A stretch of 37,037 bases of DNA from the NCBI GenBank assembly GCA_947448695.1, contig CANFOL010000020.1, forward strand, positions 1 through 37,037, given 5' to 3'. Below are positions 26,158 through 34,456 of the stretch, in pieces. The notes beneath the pieces are model-generated. The model did not search any database and was not told where the DNA came from. It was given only the letters and a program-made list of their open reading frames with translations. The stretch is from Burkholderiaceae bacterium. GTDB lineage: Bacteria; Pseudomonadota; Gammaproteobacteria; Burkholderiales; Burkholderiaceae. The translations under genes and the position numbers were made by a program. Position 1 is the first letter of the stretch; every line of letters starts with the position of its first letter.

Positions 26158-26186
26158 TAGACAAGATTTTTAATATGGAATATATT
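26158..26186 (+). promoter_or_regulatory. Promoter of the flavin monooxygenase operon
   Basis: TAGACA (26158-26163) and TATATT (26181-26186) are spaced by exactly 17 bases. They sit directly downstream of the LysR dyad and 26 bases before the monooxygenase ATG, which has AAAGGG upstream. Confidence 0.55.
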
Positions 26187-26212
26187 ATTTAAGATATTTA
26201 AAGGGATAAAAA

Positions 26213-27472
26213 ATGGAAAAAGATACTGAAGTAGCCATTGTGGGTGGAGGCATTGCTGGATTATTTTTAGCCATCAGTTTGCATCAGATCGGGGTTAAAT
26301 GTCGCATTTATGAATCGGTTACAGAACTACAGCCATTAGGCGCAGGTATTAATTTGTTGCCTCATGCAGTGCGTGAGTTAGAAGAATTGGGCTTATTGCC
26401 TGCATTAGACCGCGTGGGTATTCGTACGCAAGATGCTTCTTACTACAATCACCATGGTCAATTAATTTATCGGGAAATTGTTGGTCAAGCCGCTGGTTAT
26501 AAATGGCCGCAATTCTCAATTCACCGTGGCGACTTACAAATGCTGTTACTGGAAGCCGCTAAGGAGCGACTCGGGGATGATGTAATCGCTACAAATCATA
26601 AATTTGTTGGCTATGATCAGGACGCTAACGGCGTGACATCACACTTTGTCAACCGTGATAATGAACCACTCCCGTCTGTTAGATCCTCTGTCATGATTGG
26701 TTGTGATGGGATTTATTCTGTTTTACGGGGATTGTTGTATCCCAATGAAGGTGAGCCAAAATATTCTGGGTACACCATTTGGCGTGGCGTTACACCATTT
26801 AAGCCCTTTTTAAGTGGCGCGGACACCATTCGTGCCGGTTGGATGCCGGTTGGGAAAATAATGATTTACCCAATTCGAAACAATATTGATGATCAGGGTA
26901 ATCAACTGATGAACTTTGTTGCAACTCAAGTTCGTCCTAAGCCAGAAAAATGGAATTTCCATGGTGCAGCCAAGCTAGAAGATTTTTATGATGCTTATGA
27001 CAGTTGGGATTTTGATTGGCTCGACATAAAGGGTTTACTCAAAAAAACCGAAAAATTTATGGTGTATCCAATGGTTGACCGTGATCCCTTACCCACATGG
27101 ACCAATGACCGTATTACATTGATGGGAGATGCCGCCCATCCAATGTATCCACGAGGTTCGAATGGTGCAGGCCAAACAATCTTGGACGCAAGATTTTTAA
27201 CGGGAGCATTCAAACGCCATGGCGTAAATCAAACAGCCCTTCAGGAATATGACAAAGAACGTGTTGCGGCAACGGGTAAGGTGGTTTTGATGAATCGTGC
27301 AAACCCTCCAGATACCATCTTAAAGGTGGTGTACGAGCGGACTGGTGGAAAACGATTTAACAAAATTGAAGACGTTATCAGTCAATCAGAAATGGAAGCT
27401 ATACTGAACGATTATAAAAATGTAGCTGGATTTCAAGTTAAACAATTAGAGCAAAAGCCAGCTTACGTGTGA
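26213..27472 (+). CDS. PhzS-like FAD-dependent aromatic monooxygenase
   Basis: Class A flavoprotein hydroxylase using NAD(P)H and oxygen; cytosolic. FAD-binding GGGIAG is at 11-16, the DG motif GCDG at 163-166 and GDAAHP at 305-310. From memory, the blocks WPQFSIHRGDLQMLLLEA (98-115) and YPMVDRDPLPTW (285-296) closely resemble Pseudomonas PhzS, which hydroxylates a phenazine carboxylate with loss of CO2. No phenazine genes are present, so the substrate is more likely another aromatic or heteroaromatic acid. The 419 residues are normal. It is the first gene of a five-gene operon under the divergent LysR. Confidence 0.9.
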   Translation: MEKDTEVAIVGGGIAGLFLAISLHQIGVKCRIYESVTELQPLGAGINLLPHAVRELEELGLLPALDRVGIRTQDASYYNHHGQLIYREIVGQAAGYKWPQFSIHRGDLQMLLLEAAKERLGDDVIATNHKFVGYDQDANGVTSHFVNRDNEPLPSVRSSVMIGCDGIYSVLRGLLYPNEGEPKYSGYTIWRGVTPFKPFLSGADTIRAGWMPVGKIMIYPIRNNIDDQGNQLMNFVATQVRPKPEKWNFHGAAKLEDFYDAYDSWDFDWLDIKGLLKKTEKFMVYPMVDRDPLPTWTNDRITLMGDAAHPMYPRGSNGAGQTILDARFLTGAFKRHGVNQTALQEYDKERVAATGKVVLMNRANPPDTILKVVYERTGGKRFNKIEDVISQSEMEAILNDYKNVAGFQVKQLEQKPAYV

Positions 27473-27500
27473 TTATGTAACATGCAATTGGAGGAGACCA

Positions 27501-28406
27501 ATGAGTTTAGAACTAAAATTACCTGGGTTAATTATTCCACCTTTAACTCCTTTTAATGATCAACAACAGGTTGACTATGCATTATTAGAAAAAGGCGTTA
27601 ATTACGTTGTGGATGACTGTGATGCGGCAATGGTTATTGCTGCAGGTGTTGAGGCCCAAGAGTATCACTATCTTAAATTAGAAGAACGTAAAGAGCTCAT
27701 CAAAAAAACGATTGAGTTCGTGGGCGATAGATGTCCTGTTGCTGTGGGAATCTCACATCCTTCTTATAAAATTGCGATTGAACTTGCGCATTATGCCCAA
27801 GACTTAGGGGCGCAGGCTGTTCAACTTTTAGCACCTTTGCGGGCTTTTGGTGGCGAACCATCTCATCAAGAAACTTTAGATTATTTTCAAGCAGTGTTGC
27901 AGGAAATTAAAGTACCAATGGTTCTTTATCTAAATCCTGGACCTGGTGCAAATGTATCGATTCCGACCACGATTGCATTGTCTAAACTCAAAGGGATTGA
28001 TTACCTCAAGGAAAGTTCACGTGACTTATCACGTGTTTCAAGACTGATTGCTGAAATTGAGCTTGCTGGACATGCTAGGTACTTTACAACGATGCAAATG
28101 TTATTGATAACCTTGCAGTTAGGCGGCTCAGGCATTACCTTGCCACCCCCAGCAGCATACTTGGCCAATAAGGTAGTCAAAGCATTTATTCAAGGTGACT
28201 TAAAAGAAGCAACCCGTCTGCAATTGCAATTTGCTACTTATCCAAATCGCTGGATGGGACATGGACTTACGCCGACAATGAAAGCTTCTTTTAAATTGTT
28301 AGGCCTATCTGCTGGAGATCCTTATCCTCCGCATCCGCCCATTGGTGGAGATGATTTAAAAGCATTAGAAGCGTATCTTAAGACAACAGATTTTTTAATT
28401 AAATAG
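27501..28406 (+). CDS. DapA/NanA-family aldolase (dihydrodipicolinate synthase-like)
   Basis: TIM-barrel Schiff-base lyase. The catalytic lysine is K170 in DYLKESSRD and the assisting tyrosine is Y143 in LYLNPGPG. The usual G-T-T-G-E substrate-carboxylate motif is replaced by AAGVEAQEYHYL (47-58), so this is probably not true DapA. Such variants cleave or hydrate pyruvate-type adducts in catabolism. The 301 residues are normal. GGAGGAG six bases before the ATG predicts strong translation. Lying right after a ring hydroxylase, it may act on a ring-cleavage or side-chain product; this is inference. Confidence 0.88.
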   Translation: MSLELKLPGLIIPPLTPFNDQQQVDYALLEKGVNYVVDDCDAAMVIAAGVEAQEYHYLKLEERKELIKKTIEFVGDRCPVAVGISHPSYKIAIELAHYAQDLGAQAVQLLAPLRAFGGEPSHQETLDYFQAVLQEIKVPMVLYLNPGPGANVSIPTTIALSKLKGIDYLKESSRDLSRVSRLIAEIELAGHARYFTTMQMLLITLQLGGSGITLPPPAAYLANKVVKAFIQGDLKEATRLQLQFATYPNRWMGHGLTPTMKASFKLLGLSAGDPYPPHPPIGGDDLKALEAYLKTTDFLIK

Positions 28407-28416
28407 GGAGTAATGG

Positions 28417-29385
28417 GTGAAGTTGATTTTCTGGGTAAAAGCATTTGCCTTAAATATTTTTTTCTTATTTGGAATCTCTTATGCACAGACAGATTATCCC
28501 AAGAAACCGATTACGATTATTGTTCCCTATGCCGTAGGTGGTGGAGCTGACCAAGTTGCACGCTTAATTGGTCAGCAACTTACGCTTAGACTTAAGCAAA
28601 CTGTTGTGATTGAAAATCGTGGTGGTGGTAGCAATACGATTGGTATGAATTTTGTAGCCAAGTCAGCTGCCGATGGTTATACCCTAGGTTTGGCCACCCC
28701 CACTTTTTTGATGACACCATCGATCATTAAAAATCAGCCTTATGACCCATTGGGAGACTTTACGGGAGTTGCTATTTTTACTGATGCGCCCTTGGTCTTA
28801 GCCGTTAATCCTAAATTACCGGTCAAGTCTGTTAAGGAGTTAATTGAATATGGTAAGTCTCATCCTAATGAATTAAATTGGGCCTCTGGGGGCACTGCCT
28901 CGACACAAGGTCTTGCGGGAGTTTTGTTTGGCATGACGGCTGGGATACAAACGACCCAAGTGCAATACAAGGGGAGCTCACAAGGCTTAAATGACCTGTT
29001 GGGTGGTAGCGTGCAATTTATGTTTAATCCTATGCCATCGATTATTCAGCATGAACGTAGTGGCAAATTAAGAATTTTGGGGGTTGCAGGAACATCTAGG
29101 ATGTCAAAGTATCCAGAATTTCCATTAATCTCCGACGGCTTACCTGGCTTTCATTCTTCAGGTTGGTTTGGTTTAGTGGCGCCGAAGGGCACACCAGTTG
29201 CCGTGCTAGATTTATTAAATAAAGAAGTCAATGAAATCGTAAAAGATCCGACCATTCGAGAGCGATTAATTGAAGAAGGTTTAGAGCCTAAAAGTATTTC
29301 AAGAGATGCATTTAATAAAATGTTGCAAAGTGATTTTGTTAAATATCAAAAAATATTAGCCACACAAAATATCGTCAAAGAATAA
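28417..29385 (+). CDS. TctC/Bug-family periplasmic binding protein 1
   Basis: Extracytoplasmic solute receptor of the tripartite tricarboxylate transporter (TTT) type, a family hugely expanded in Burkholderiales. It starts at GTG 28417 with GGGAG six bases upstream. The signal peptide ends near SYAQ (about residue 24). The family features YPKKPITIIVPYAVGGGADQVARLI and VIENRGGGSNTIGMNFVAKSAADGYTL are present. The 322 residues are standard. No tctA or tctB membrane gene is in the window. It may work with a TTT permease encoded elsewhere or sense the substrate. Confidence 0.93.
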   Translation: MKLIFWVKAFALNIFFLFGISYAQTDYPKKPITIIVPYAVGGGADQVARLIGQQLTLRLKQTVVIENRGGGSNTIGMNFVAKSAADGYTLGLATPTFLMTPSIIKNQPYDPLGDFTGVAIFTDAPLVLAVNPKLPVKSVKELIEYGKSHPNELNWASGGTASTQGLAGVLFGMTAGIQTTQVQYKGSSQGLNDLLGGSVQFMFNPMPSIIQHERSGKLRILGVAGTSRMSKYPEFPLISDGLPGFHSSGWFGLVAPKGTPVAVLDLLNKEVNEIVKDPTIRERLIEEGLEPKSISRDAFNKMLQSDFVKYQKILATQNIVKE

Positions 29386-29407
29386 CTGATACCTATAGGA
29401 GCCCGAC

Positions 29408-29842
29408 ATGTTAACTATTCAACGTTTATCCCTTGCAGAAGCAAAAGTACTGATTGATGGTGCTACCCAAAAATCATTAGAAATGAAAATACCGATGTGT
29501 ATTGCTGTAACCGATGAATCAGGCCATTTAATGGCGTTTGATCGCATGGATGGCGGCAAAGTCAGTAGCACACCGATTGCAATTGATAAAGCATTTACGG
29601 GCGCTGTCGCACGCAAAGGCACGCATGTCTATAACGAGTTATGTGTGCCAGGTAAATCTACTTTTGGGATTCATGTGACCAATGGCGGACACTTTAGCAT
29701 TATTGGTGGTGGATTCCCGGTCTTTGTTGACGGACAAATTGTGGGGGGTATCGGCATTAGTTCTGGCACAGCAGTGGAAGACCAAGTTGTCGCAGAAGCT
29801 GCACTTGCTTATTTTTATGAAAAAACAGGTTATAAAGCTTAA
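29408..29842 (+). CDS. GlcG/HbpS-family small protein
   Basis: Protein of 144 residues from the GlcG/HbpS/PduO-C (DUF336) family. The pattern IAVTDESGHLMAFDRMDG (about 32-49), SIDKA-like AIDKAFTGAVARKG, GGHFSIIGGGFPVF and the GGIGISSGTAVEDQ motif are characteristic. Relatives bind haem or a corrinoid, or accompany glycolate and ring-degradation genes without a proven activity. No signal peptide is seen, so it is cytosolic here. AGGAG precedes the ATG. It sits 22 bases after the TctC gene and three bases before the next gene, so it is embedded in the operon. Confidence 0.9.
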   Translation: MLTIQRLSLAEAKVLIDGATQKSLEMKIPMCIAVTDESGHLMAFDRMDGGKVSSTPIAIDKAFTGAVARKGTHVYNELCVPGKSTFGIHVTNGGHFSIIGGGFPVFVDGQIVGGIGISSGTAVEDQVVAEAALAYFYEKTGYKA

Positions 29843-29845
29843 TTC

Positions 29846-30838
29846 ATGTCCAAGTTGCAATTAACCCTCGCCTGCTGGAATTACGATCGAACCCGGGCGT
29901 TAATGGAGGGTAGTATTGTTCCTGAGGGGATCGATCTTAACTACTTAAGCTTGCCAGTTGAAGAGATTTTTTTTCGTACCTTAGCTAATCAAGAATTTGA
30001 TGTGGCAGAGTTATCACTATCTTCGTATCTGCTGTCTCTACAAAAACCAGAAAAGCCTTTTATAGCTATCCCGGTTTTTCCGTCGTGTGCATTCCGGCAT
30101 TCCGGTATTTTTATCAATACTAATTCAGGTATTCGCGAGCCAAAAGATTTGATTGGAAAACGTGTTGGAACGCCAGAATATCAAATGACAGCAGCAGTGT
30201 GGATTCGGGGCATATTACAAGATGATTTTGGGGTGCCATTTGATCAACTCAACTACTTCACTGGTGGGGCTGAGCAGCCCGGACGAAGTGAAAAGATCAA
30301 GTTGCAATTGCCTGAAAACATTAAAGTCCAACCCATTGAGCAACATCAGACACTATCTCAAATGCTCAAAGATGGTGAAATCGACGCACTTTATACAGCA
30401 CGAACACCTTCCTGTTTTCAATCGTCTAACCCACACATCCAACGTTTATTTCCAAATTACGGGGAAGTTGAGCGCAGTTATTATCAGCACTCAAAAATTT
30501 TCCCGATCATGCATGTCATCGCAATTAAACGCAGCGTCTACGAAGCTAATCCTTGGATTGCAATGTCTTTATATAAAGCCTTTTTAGCTTCTCAAAAATT
30601 GGTCTATCAAGACATGAAAGAAACAGTTGTATTAAAAACAATGTTTCCGTGGATGAATTATTACCTTGATCAAGTGCGCAGTGAGATGGGCGAAGATTAC
30701 TGGCCTTGGAATATTGCTGGGACAAAACATAATTTAGAAACTTTAATGCGTTATTCCTGTGAGCAAGCTCTTTTGAAGCAAACTTTCACGATGGAAGAGA
30801 TCTTTGCTAAAGAAACCTTTAACGGTTTTAAAATTTAA
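29846..30838 (+). CDS. 4,5-dihydroxyphthalate decarboxylase (Pht5)-like protein
   Basis: A 330-residue protein with a periplasmic-binding-protein-like fold. The N terminus is LACWNYDRTRALMEGSI and the pattern FRTLANQEFDVAELSLSSYL follows. KRVGTPEYQMTAAVWIRGIL is in the middle (about 110-129). No signal peptide precedes the domain, arguing for a cytosolic enzyme rather than an ABC receptor, although database labels for this family mix both. Pht5 removes a carboxyl group from dihydroxyphthalate to give protocatechuate. With a ring hydroxylase in the same operon, a decarboxylase role is reasonable but unproven. It starts three bases after the GlcG-family gene and is the last gene of the operon. 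Confidence 0.8.
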   Translation: MSKLQLTLACWNYDRTRALMEGSIVPEGIDLNYLSLPVEEIFFRTLANQEFDVAELSLSSYLLSLQKPEKPFIAIPVFPSCAFRHSGIFINTNSGIREPKDLIGKRVGTPEYQMTAAVWIRGILQDDFGVPFDQLNYFTGGAEQPGRSEKIKLQLPENIKVQPIEQHQTLSQMLKDGEIDALYTARTPSCFQSSNPHIQRLFPNYGEVERSYYQHSKIFPIMHVIAIKRSVYEANPWIAMSLYKAFLASQKLVYQDMKETVVLKTMFPWMNYYLDQVRSEMGEDYWPWNIAGTKHNLETLMRYSCEQALLKQTFTMEEIFAKETFNGFKI

Positions 30839-30879
30839 TTTGCCGTAGGAATTCAAGCGAAGTAAATCTATTAAAACGC

Positions 30880-30907
30880 TATAATTGTTATGAAATTTAC
30901 ACAATTA
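30880..30907 (+). promoter_or_regulatory. tcuA -10 box overlapped by a perfect dyad
   Basis: TATAAT at 30880-30885 matches the sigma-70 -10 consensus exactly; no good -35 is visible at 17-18 bases. TAATTGT (30882-30888) and ACAATTA (30901-30907) are perfect inverted repeats with a 12-base spacer and overlap the -10 and the likely start point. This is where a repressor or roadblock would bind. Confidence 0.5.
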
Positions 30908-30918
30908 ATAGGCTATCC

Positions 30919-32328
30919 ATGTTTGATGTTATTGTTGTTGGTGGGGGCAATGCTGCACTTTGCGCAGCTTTAACAGCTAGAGAAGGTGGCGCATCAGTTC
31001 TCATCTTAGAGTCAGCTCCATTCGAATGGCGCGGTGGTAATTCAGTTCACACGCGCAACTTACGTTGCATGCATGATGATCCTCAAGATGTTTTAGTTGA
31101 AGCTTATCCTGAAGAAGAGTTTTGGCAAGATCTTCTCAAAGTCACTGGCGGGCTCACCAATGAAAAACTTGCACGCATCATTATTCGTGGCACTTCCACG
31201 GTACGTGATTGGATGCGTAAGCACGGCGTTCATTTTCAACCGTCCCTATCTGGCACATTGCATGTTGCAAGAACCAATGCCTTTTTTATGGGTGGCGGCA
31301 AGGCGCTGGTAAATGCTTTTTTTAGAAGTGCTGAGCAGTTAGGTATAGAGATTCGTTATGAAGCCACGGTCAAACATGTCAATATTCAAGAAGGCAAGTT
31401 TGAAAGTGTTGTTTTAGAAAATGGCGAAGTGATTTCTGGTAAAACATGTGTCCTTGCTTGCGGCGGTTTTGAATCGAATCGTGAGTGGTTAAAAGAAGCA
31501 TGGGGTCAAAATGATAACGGTGAATGGCCAGCGGATAATTTCTTGATTCGTGGCACCAAATTTAATCGCGGTGATGTTCTCAAGAATCTTCTGGATCAAG
31601 GGGCTGATCAAATTGGTGATGTGACACAAGGCCATTGCGTTGCCATTGACGCACGCTCACCTTTATATGATGGCGGCATTTGTACACGATTGGATTGTGT
31701 TTCACTAGGCATTGTGGTCAATCAATTTGCGAAACGTTTTTACGACGAAGGCGAAGATTTTTGGCCGAAGCGTTATGCGATTTGGGGTCGTTTAGTAGCA
31801 CTGCAGCAAGGTCAAATTGCATACTCCATTATTGACTCTAAAGCTATTGGGCGTTTTATGCCTCCCGTGTTTCCAGCCATCAAAGGAAACTCTATTTCTG
31901 AAATTGCAGAGCAGCTTTATTTAGACGTTGATCAACTCAATCAAACCGTCAATGAGTTTAATCAATCTTGTCGAGTTGGTACATTTAATCACAACGTCCT
32001 TGATGATTGCCATACGGAAAACTTAAGTCCGGAAAAAACCCATTGGGCATTACCGGTTGAGCAGGGCCCTTTTTATGCTTATCCTCTTCGTCCTGGAATT
32101 ACCTTTACCTATCTTAGTTTAAAAACAGACGAAACTGCCGCTGTATTCTTTAATGAAAAAGCCAGCCCGAATCTTTTTGTAGCTGGGGAGCTGATGGCGG
32201 GTAATGTTTTAGGAAAAGGCTATACCGCAGGCATTGGTATGTCGATTGGAACTATTTTTGGCAGAATCGCTGGCCAATCTGCTGCAGATGCAGTCAAGAG
32301 AATGAAAGAATCCTATGCAAACGCTTAA
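30919..32328 (+). CDS. tcuA: FAD-dependent tricarballylate dehydrogenase-like protein TcuA
   Basis: Flavoprotein of the fumarate reductase/succinate dehydrogenase family. The FAD motif VVGGGNAALCAALTAREGG begins at residue 6. GGNSVHTRNLR (about 39-49), the active-site-region GALVNAF-like GGGKALVNAF, and the C-terminal FVAGELMAGNVLGKGYTAGIGMSIG match TcuA of Salmonella. That enzyme oxidises tricarballylate to cis-aconitate and hands electrons to TcuB. The 469 residues are normal. It overlaps tcuB by 14 bases. The real substrate here may be another poly-carboxylic acid. A weak AGG ribosome site precedes the ATG. Confidence 0.88.
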   Translation: MFDVIVVGGGNAALCAALTAREGGASVLILESAPFEWRGGNSVHTRNLRCMHDDPQDVLVEAYPEEEFWQDLLKVTGGLTNEKLARIIIRGTSTVRDWMRKHGVHFQPSLSGTLHVARTNAFFMGGGKALVNAFFRSAEQLGIEIRYEATVKHVNIQEGKFESVVLENGEVISGKTCVLACGGFESNREWLKEAWGQNDNGEWPADNFLIRGTKFNRGDVLKNLLDQGADQIGDVTQGHCVAIDARSPLYDGGICTRLDCVSLGIVVNQFAKRFYDEGEDFWPKRYAIWGRLVALQQGQIAYSIIDSKAIGRFMPPVFPAIKGNSISEIAEQLYLDVDQLNQTVNEFNQSCRVGTFNHNVLDDCHTENLSPEKTHWALPVEQGPFYAYPLRPGITFTYLSLKTDETAAVFFNEKASPNLFVAGELMAGNVLGKGYTAGIGMSIGTIFGRIAGQSAADAVKRMKESYANA

Positions 32329-33463
32329 TACCTTAATTACTGATGCAAAAAACTTTGATACGCCATCAGCAGCAGTTGCCGAAGTGCAACGGGTTTTACA
32401 GATATGTAATGCTTGTCGCTATTGCGAGGGCTTTTGCGCGACCTTCCAGTCAATGACTAGACGTTTGGAATTTAATATTGCCGATGTTCATTTCATGTCG
32501 AACTTATGTCATAACTGTGGCGCATGCTTACATGCCTGTCAGTATGCACCGCCAAATGAATTTGGGGTCAACATACCACAATCGATGGCAAAAGTTCGTC
32601 TCGAAACCTATCAAACCTATGCATGGCCTAAGCAATTGGGAAGTATTTATCAAAAGAATGGCCTTGCTTTGACTATGCTGACTTCGATTGCCATCATTTT
32701 ATTTTTACTCAGTTTACAAACCAGTAGTACTGGACTATTTAATACCAATACAGATGCTAATTTTTATGCCATTTTTCCACATAATAGTATGGCAATGATC
32801 TTTGGAAGTGTTTTTTTGCTGGTGGTATTGGCATTAACCATAGGGGTTCGTGGGTTTTGGCAACAGGTGTCTAATGATCCCATGATGTTAGGTGCAGCAA
32901 AAAATGCGACGCATGACGTTCTTACTTTAAAAAATTTAGGTGGTGGGCATCAACAAGGTTGTAATGAAGCTGATGATGCATTTTCTTTATGGAGAAGAAG
33001 ATTTCATCACATGACCTTTTATGGTTTTTTACTCTGTTTTGCCGCAACTAGTGTAGCCACTTTGTTTCATTATTTATTGGGTTGGCAAGCGCCATACTCC
33101 TATACAAGTTTGCCGGTGATACTGGGAACGGTTGGTGGTTTAGGTTTAATTGTGGGACCCATTGGGTTACTGTATCTCAACCTCAAGCGTCATCCTTTGC
33201 ACGGCGATGCTGCTCAAAAACCGATGGATATTGGCTTTATTGCCTCATTACTTGCCATTAGTGTTTCTGGATTAGCACTCTTAGCTTTGCGACACACTTC
33301 ATTCATGGGCATATTGCTGTGTGTTCATCTTGGTTTTGTGATGGGATTTTTTCTGATGATGCCATACGGTAAATTTGCTCATGGCATTTTCCGAAGCGCA
33401 GCTTTATTGAAAAATGCCATTGAAGTCAAAATGGGCAAGTCAGTCAGTGTTGGCTCTGACTAA
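32315..33463 (+). CDS. tcuB: TcuB-like iron-sulfur membrane electron-transfer protein
   Basis: Partner that passes electrons from the TcuA flavin to the quinone pool. Two [4Fe-4S] sites are seen: C31-x2-C34-x2-C37-x3-C41 and C65-x2-C68-x2-C71-x3-C75. About six membrane helices follow (starting near 111, 150, 230, 268, 308 and 335) with histidines that could ligate haem b (for example HHM near 231 and HLG near 343). The 382 residues are typical. It overlaps tcuA by 14 bases, so the two are made together. It ends in a long hairpin at the convergent junction with the next TctC gene. The transporter TcuC is absent. Confidence 0.9.
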   Translation: MQTLNTLITDAKNFDTPSAAVAEVQRVLQICNACRYCEGFCATFQSMTRRLEFNIADVHFMSNLCHNCGACLHACQYAPPNEFGVNIPQSMAKVRLETYQTYAWPKQLGSIYQKNGLALTMLTSIAIILFLLSLQTSSTGLFNTNTDANFYAIFPHNSMAMIFGSVFLLVVLALTIGVRGFWQQVSNDPMMLGAAKNATHDVLTLKNLGGGHQQGCNEADDAFSLWRRRFHHMTFYGFLLCFAATSVATLFHYLLGWQAPYSYTSLPVILGTVGGLGLIVGPIGLLYLNLKRHPLHGDAAQKPMDIGFIASLLAISVSGLALLALRHTSFMGILLCVHLGFVMGFFLMMPYGKFAHGIFRSAALLKNAIEVKMGKSVSVGSD

Positions 33464-33469
33464 CTTGCC
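33434..33469. terminator. Convergent-junction hairpin after tcuB
   Basis: GGCAAGT (33434-33440) pairs with ACTTGCC (33463-33469), and inside a one-base mismatch AGTCAG (33442-33447) pairs with CTGACT (33456-33461), loop of eight. This gives 13 pairs overlapping the tcuB stop. There is no good T run on either side, so it may be a bidirectional transcript end or RNA stabiliser rather than a classic intrinsic terminator. Confidence 0.5.
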
Positions 33470-33475
33470 AAAGCA

Positions 33476-34456
33476 TTAATCTGCTTTGATATTGGCTGCA
33501 CTAATGAGTTGCTTCCAACGGTTGTAATCATTTTGCACGATGTTTTTGACTTCAGCTGGTGATGGGGCGATTGGCTTACCCCCCGCTTTTTCAAAACGAT
33601 CTTTAACCTCTGCTTGATTGGCGACTTGGCTAAAGGCTTCTTGCCATTTAGTCACAATCGCTGCAGGTGTTTTAGCTGGCAAGAACAAGCCAAACCAAGA
33701 CTCCAACTGAATATTGGAAACACCCGTTTCAATGACGGTTGGCACGTTCGGCAGGTTCGGATTACGAGTTGATCCTGAAGTTGCAAAAGTCACAACACTA
33801 CCGGAATCAATATGTGGTTTTGCAGTTGGTGAGAGATCAAAGAATAAATCAACACGACCGCCGATGATATCGGTATAGGCTGCTTGGGCACCTTTGTAGG
33901 GGATATGAACGCAGTCCACACCGGCATTTTTCCAAAGAGCTGCAGCTAAAACATGCTGACCAGTGCCATTACCGCCCGAGGCATAAGTTAATTTTCCGGG
34001 GTTATCTTGAGCATATTTAATCAATCCTTTAAGATCATTAAACGGCAATCCTTTGCGCCCAATCAACGTGTAGCTATAACTAGTCACAAGACCAACAGGA
34101 ACAAAGTCTTTGATAGGGTCATAAGGCAAGTTTTTATAGAGCCAAGGGTTCATCACGATATTTGAAATAGAGCCTACAACCGCTGTATAGCCATCGGCAG
34201 GTTGTTTGGCCACATAATCAGTACCTACCACAGTGCCTACACCAGGCTTGTTCTCAACAATAAAACTTTCCTTCATGATTGGCGCTAACTTATCTGCTAA
34301 GACTCTGCCCACCAAATCGAAGCCACCTCCAGGGGGTTGGGGAACCACGATATGAAGAGACTTATCCGGAAACCCAGATTGAGCCATCGCAGAACCAGTC
34401 AGGATAGATACAACTAATGCGCTGGACTTAAGAACTAAAGAAAGTTTATTAAACAT
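33476..34456 (-). CDS. TctC/Bug-family periplasmic binding protein 2
   Basis: TTT-type solute receptor of 326 residues. The signal peptide ends at SAMAQ (about residue 26). Family motifs are FPDKSLHIVVPQPPGGGFDLVGRVLADKL, the FIVENKPGVGTVVGTDYVAKQPADGYT block and YASGGNGTGQHVLAA. The ATG lies within the last codons of the upstream SnoaL-like gene (eight-base overlap, ATGTTTAA) without a ribosome site, so its translation is coupled. No TctA/TctB genes are nearby. It converges with tcuB. The ligand is probably a carboxylate, not identifiable from sequence. Confidence 0.93.
   Translation of the reverse strand: MFNKLSLVLKSSALVVSILTGSAMAQSGFPDKSLHIVVPQPPGGGFDLVGRVLADKLAPIMKESFIVENKPGVGTVVGTDYVAKQPADGYTAVVGSISNIVMNPWLYKNLPYDPIKDFVPVGLVTSYSYTLIGRKGLPFNDLKGLIKYAQDNPGKLTYASGGNGTGQHVLAAALWKNAGVDCVHIPYKGAQAAYTDIIGGRVDLFFDLSPTAKPHIDSGSVVTFATSGSTRNPNLPNVPTVIETGVSNIQLESWFGLFLPAKTPAAIVTKWQEAFSQVANQAEVKDRFEKAGGKPIAPSPAEVKNIVQNDYNRWKQLISAANIKAD

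Noticed and set aside
27501..28406. Lysine-biosynthetic DapA
   Set aside because: The carboxylate motif is replaced and the gene is in a catabolic operon; the family call is kept but not the dapA symbol.
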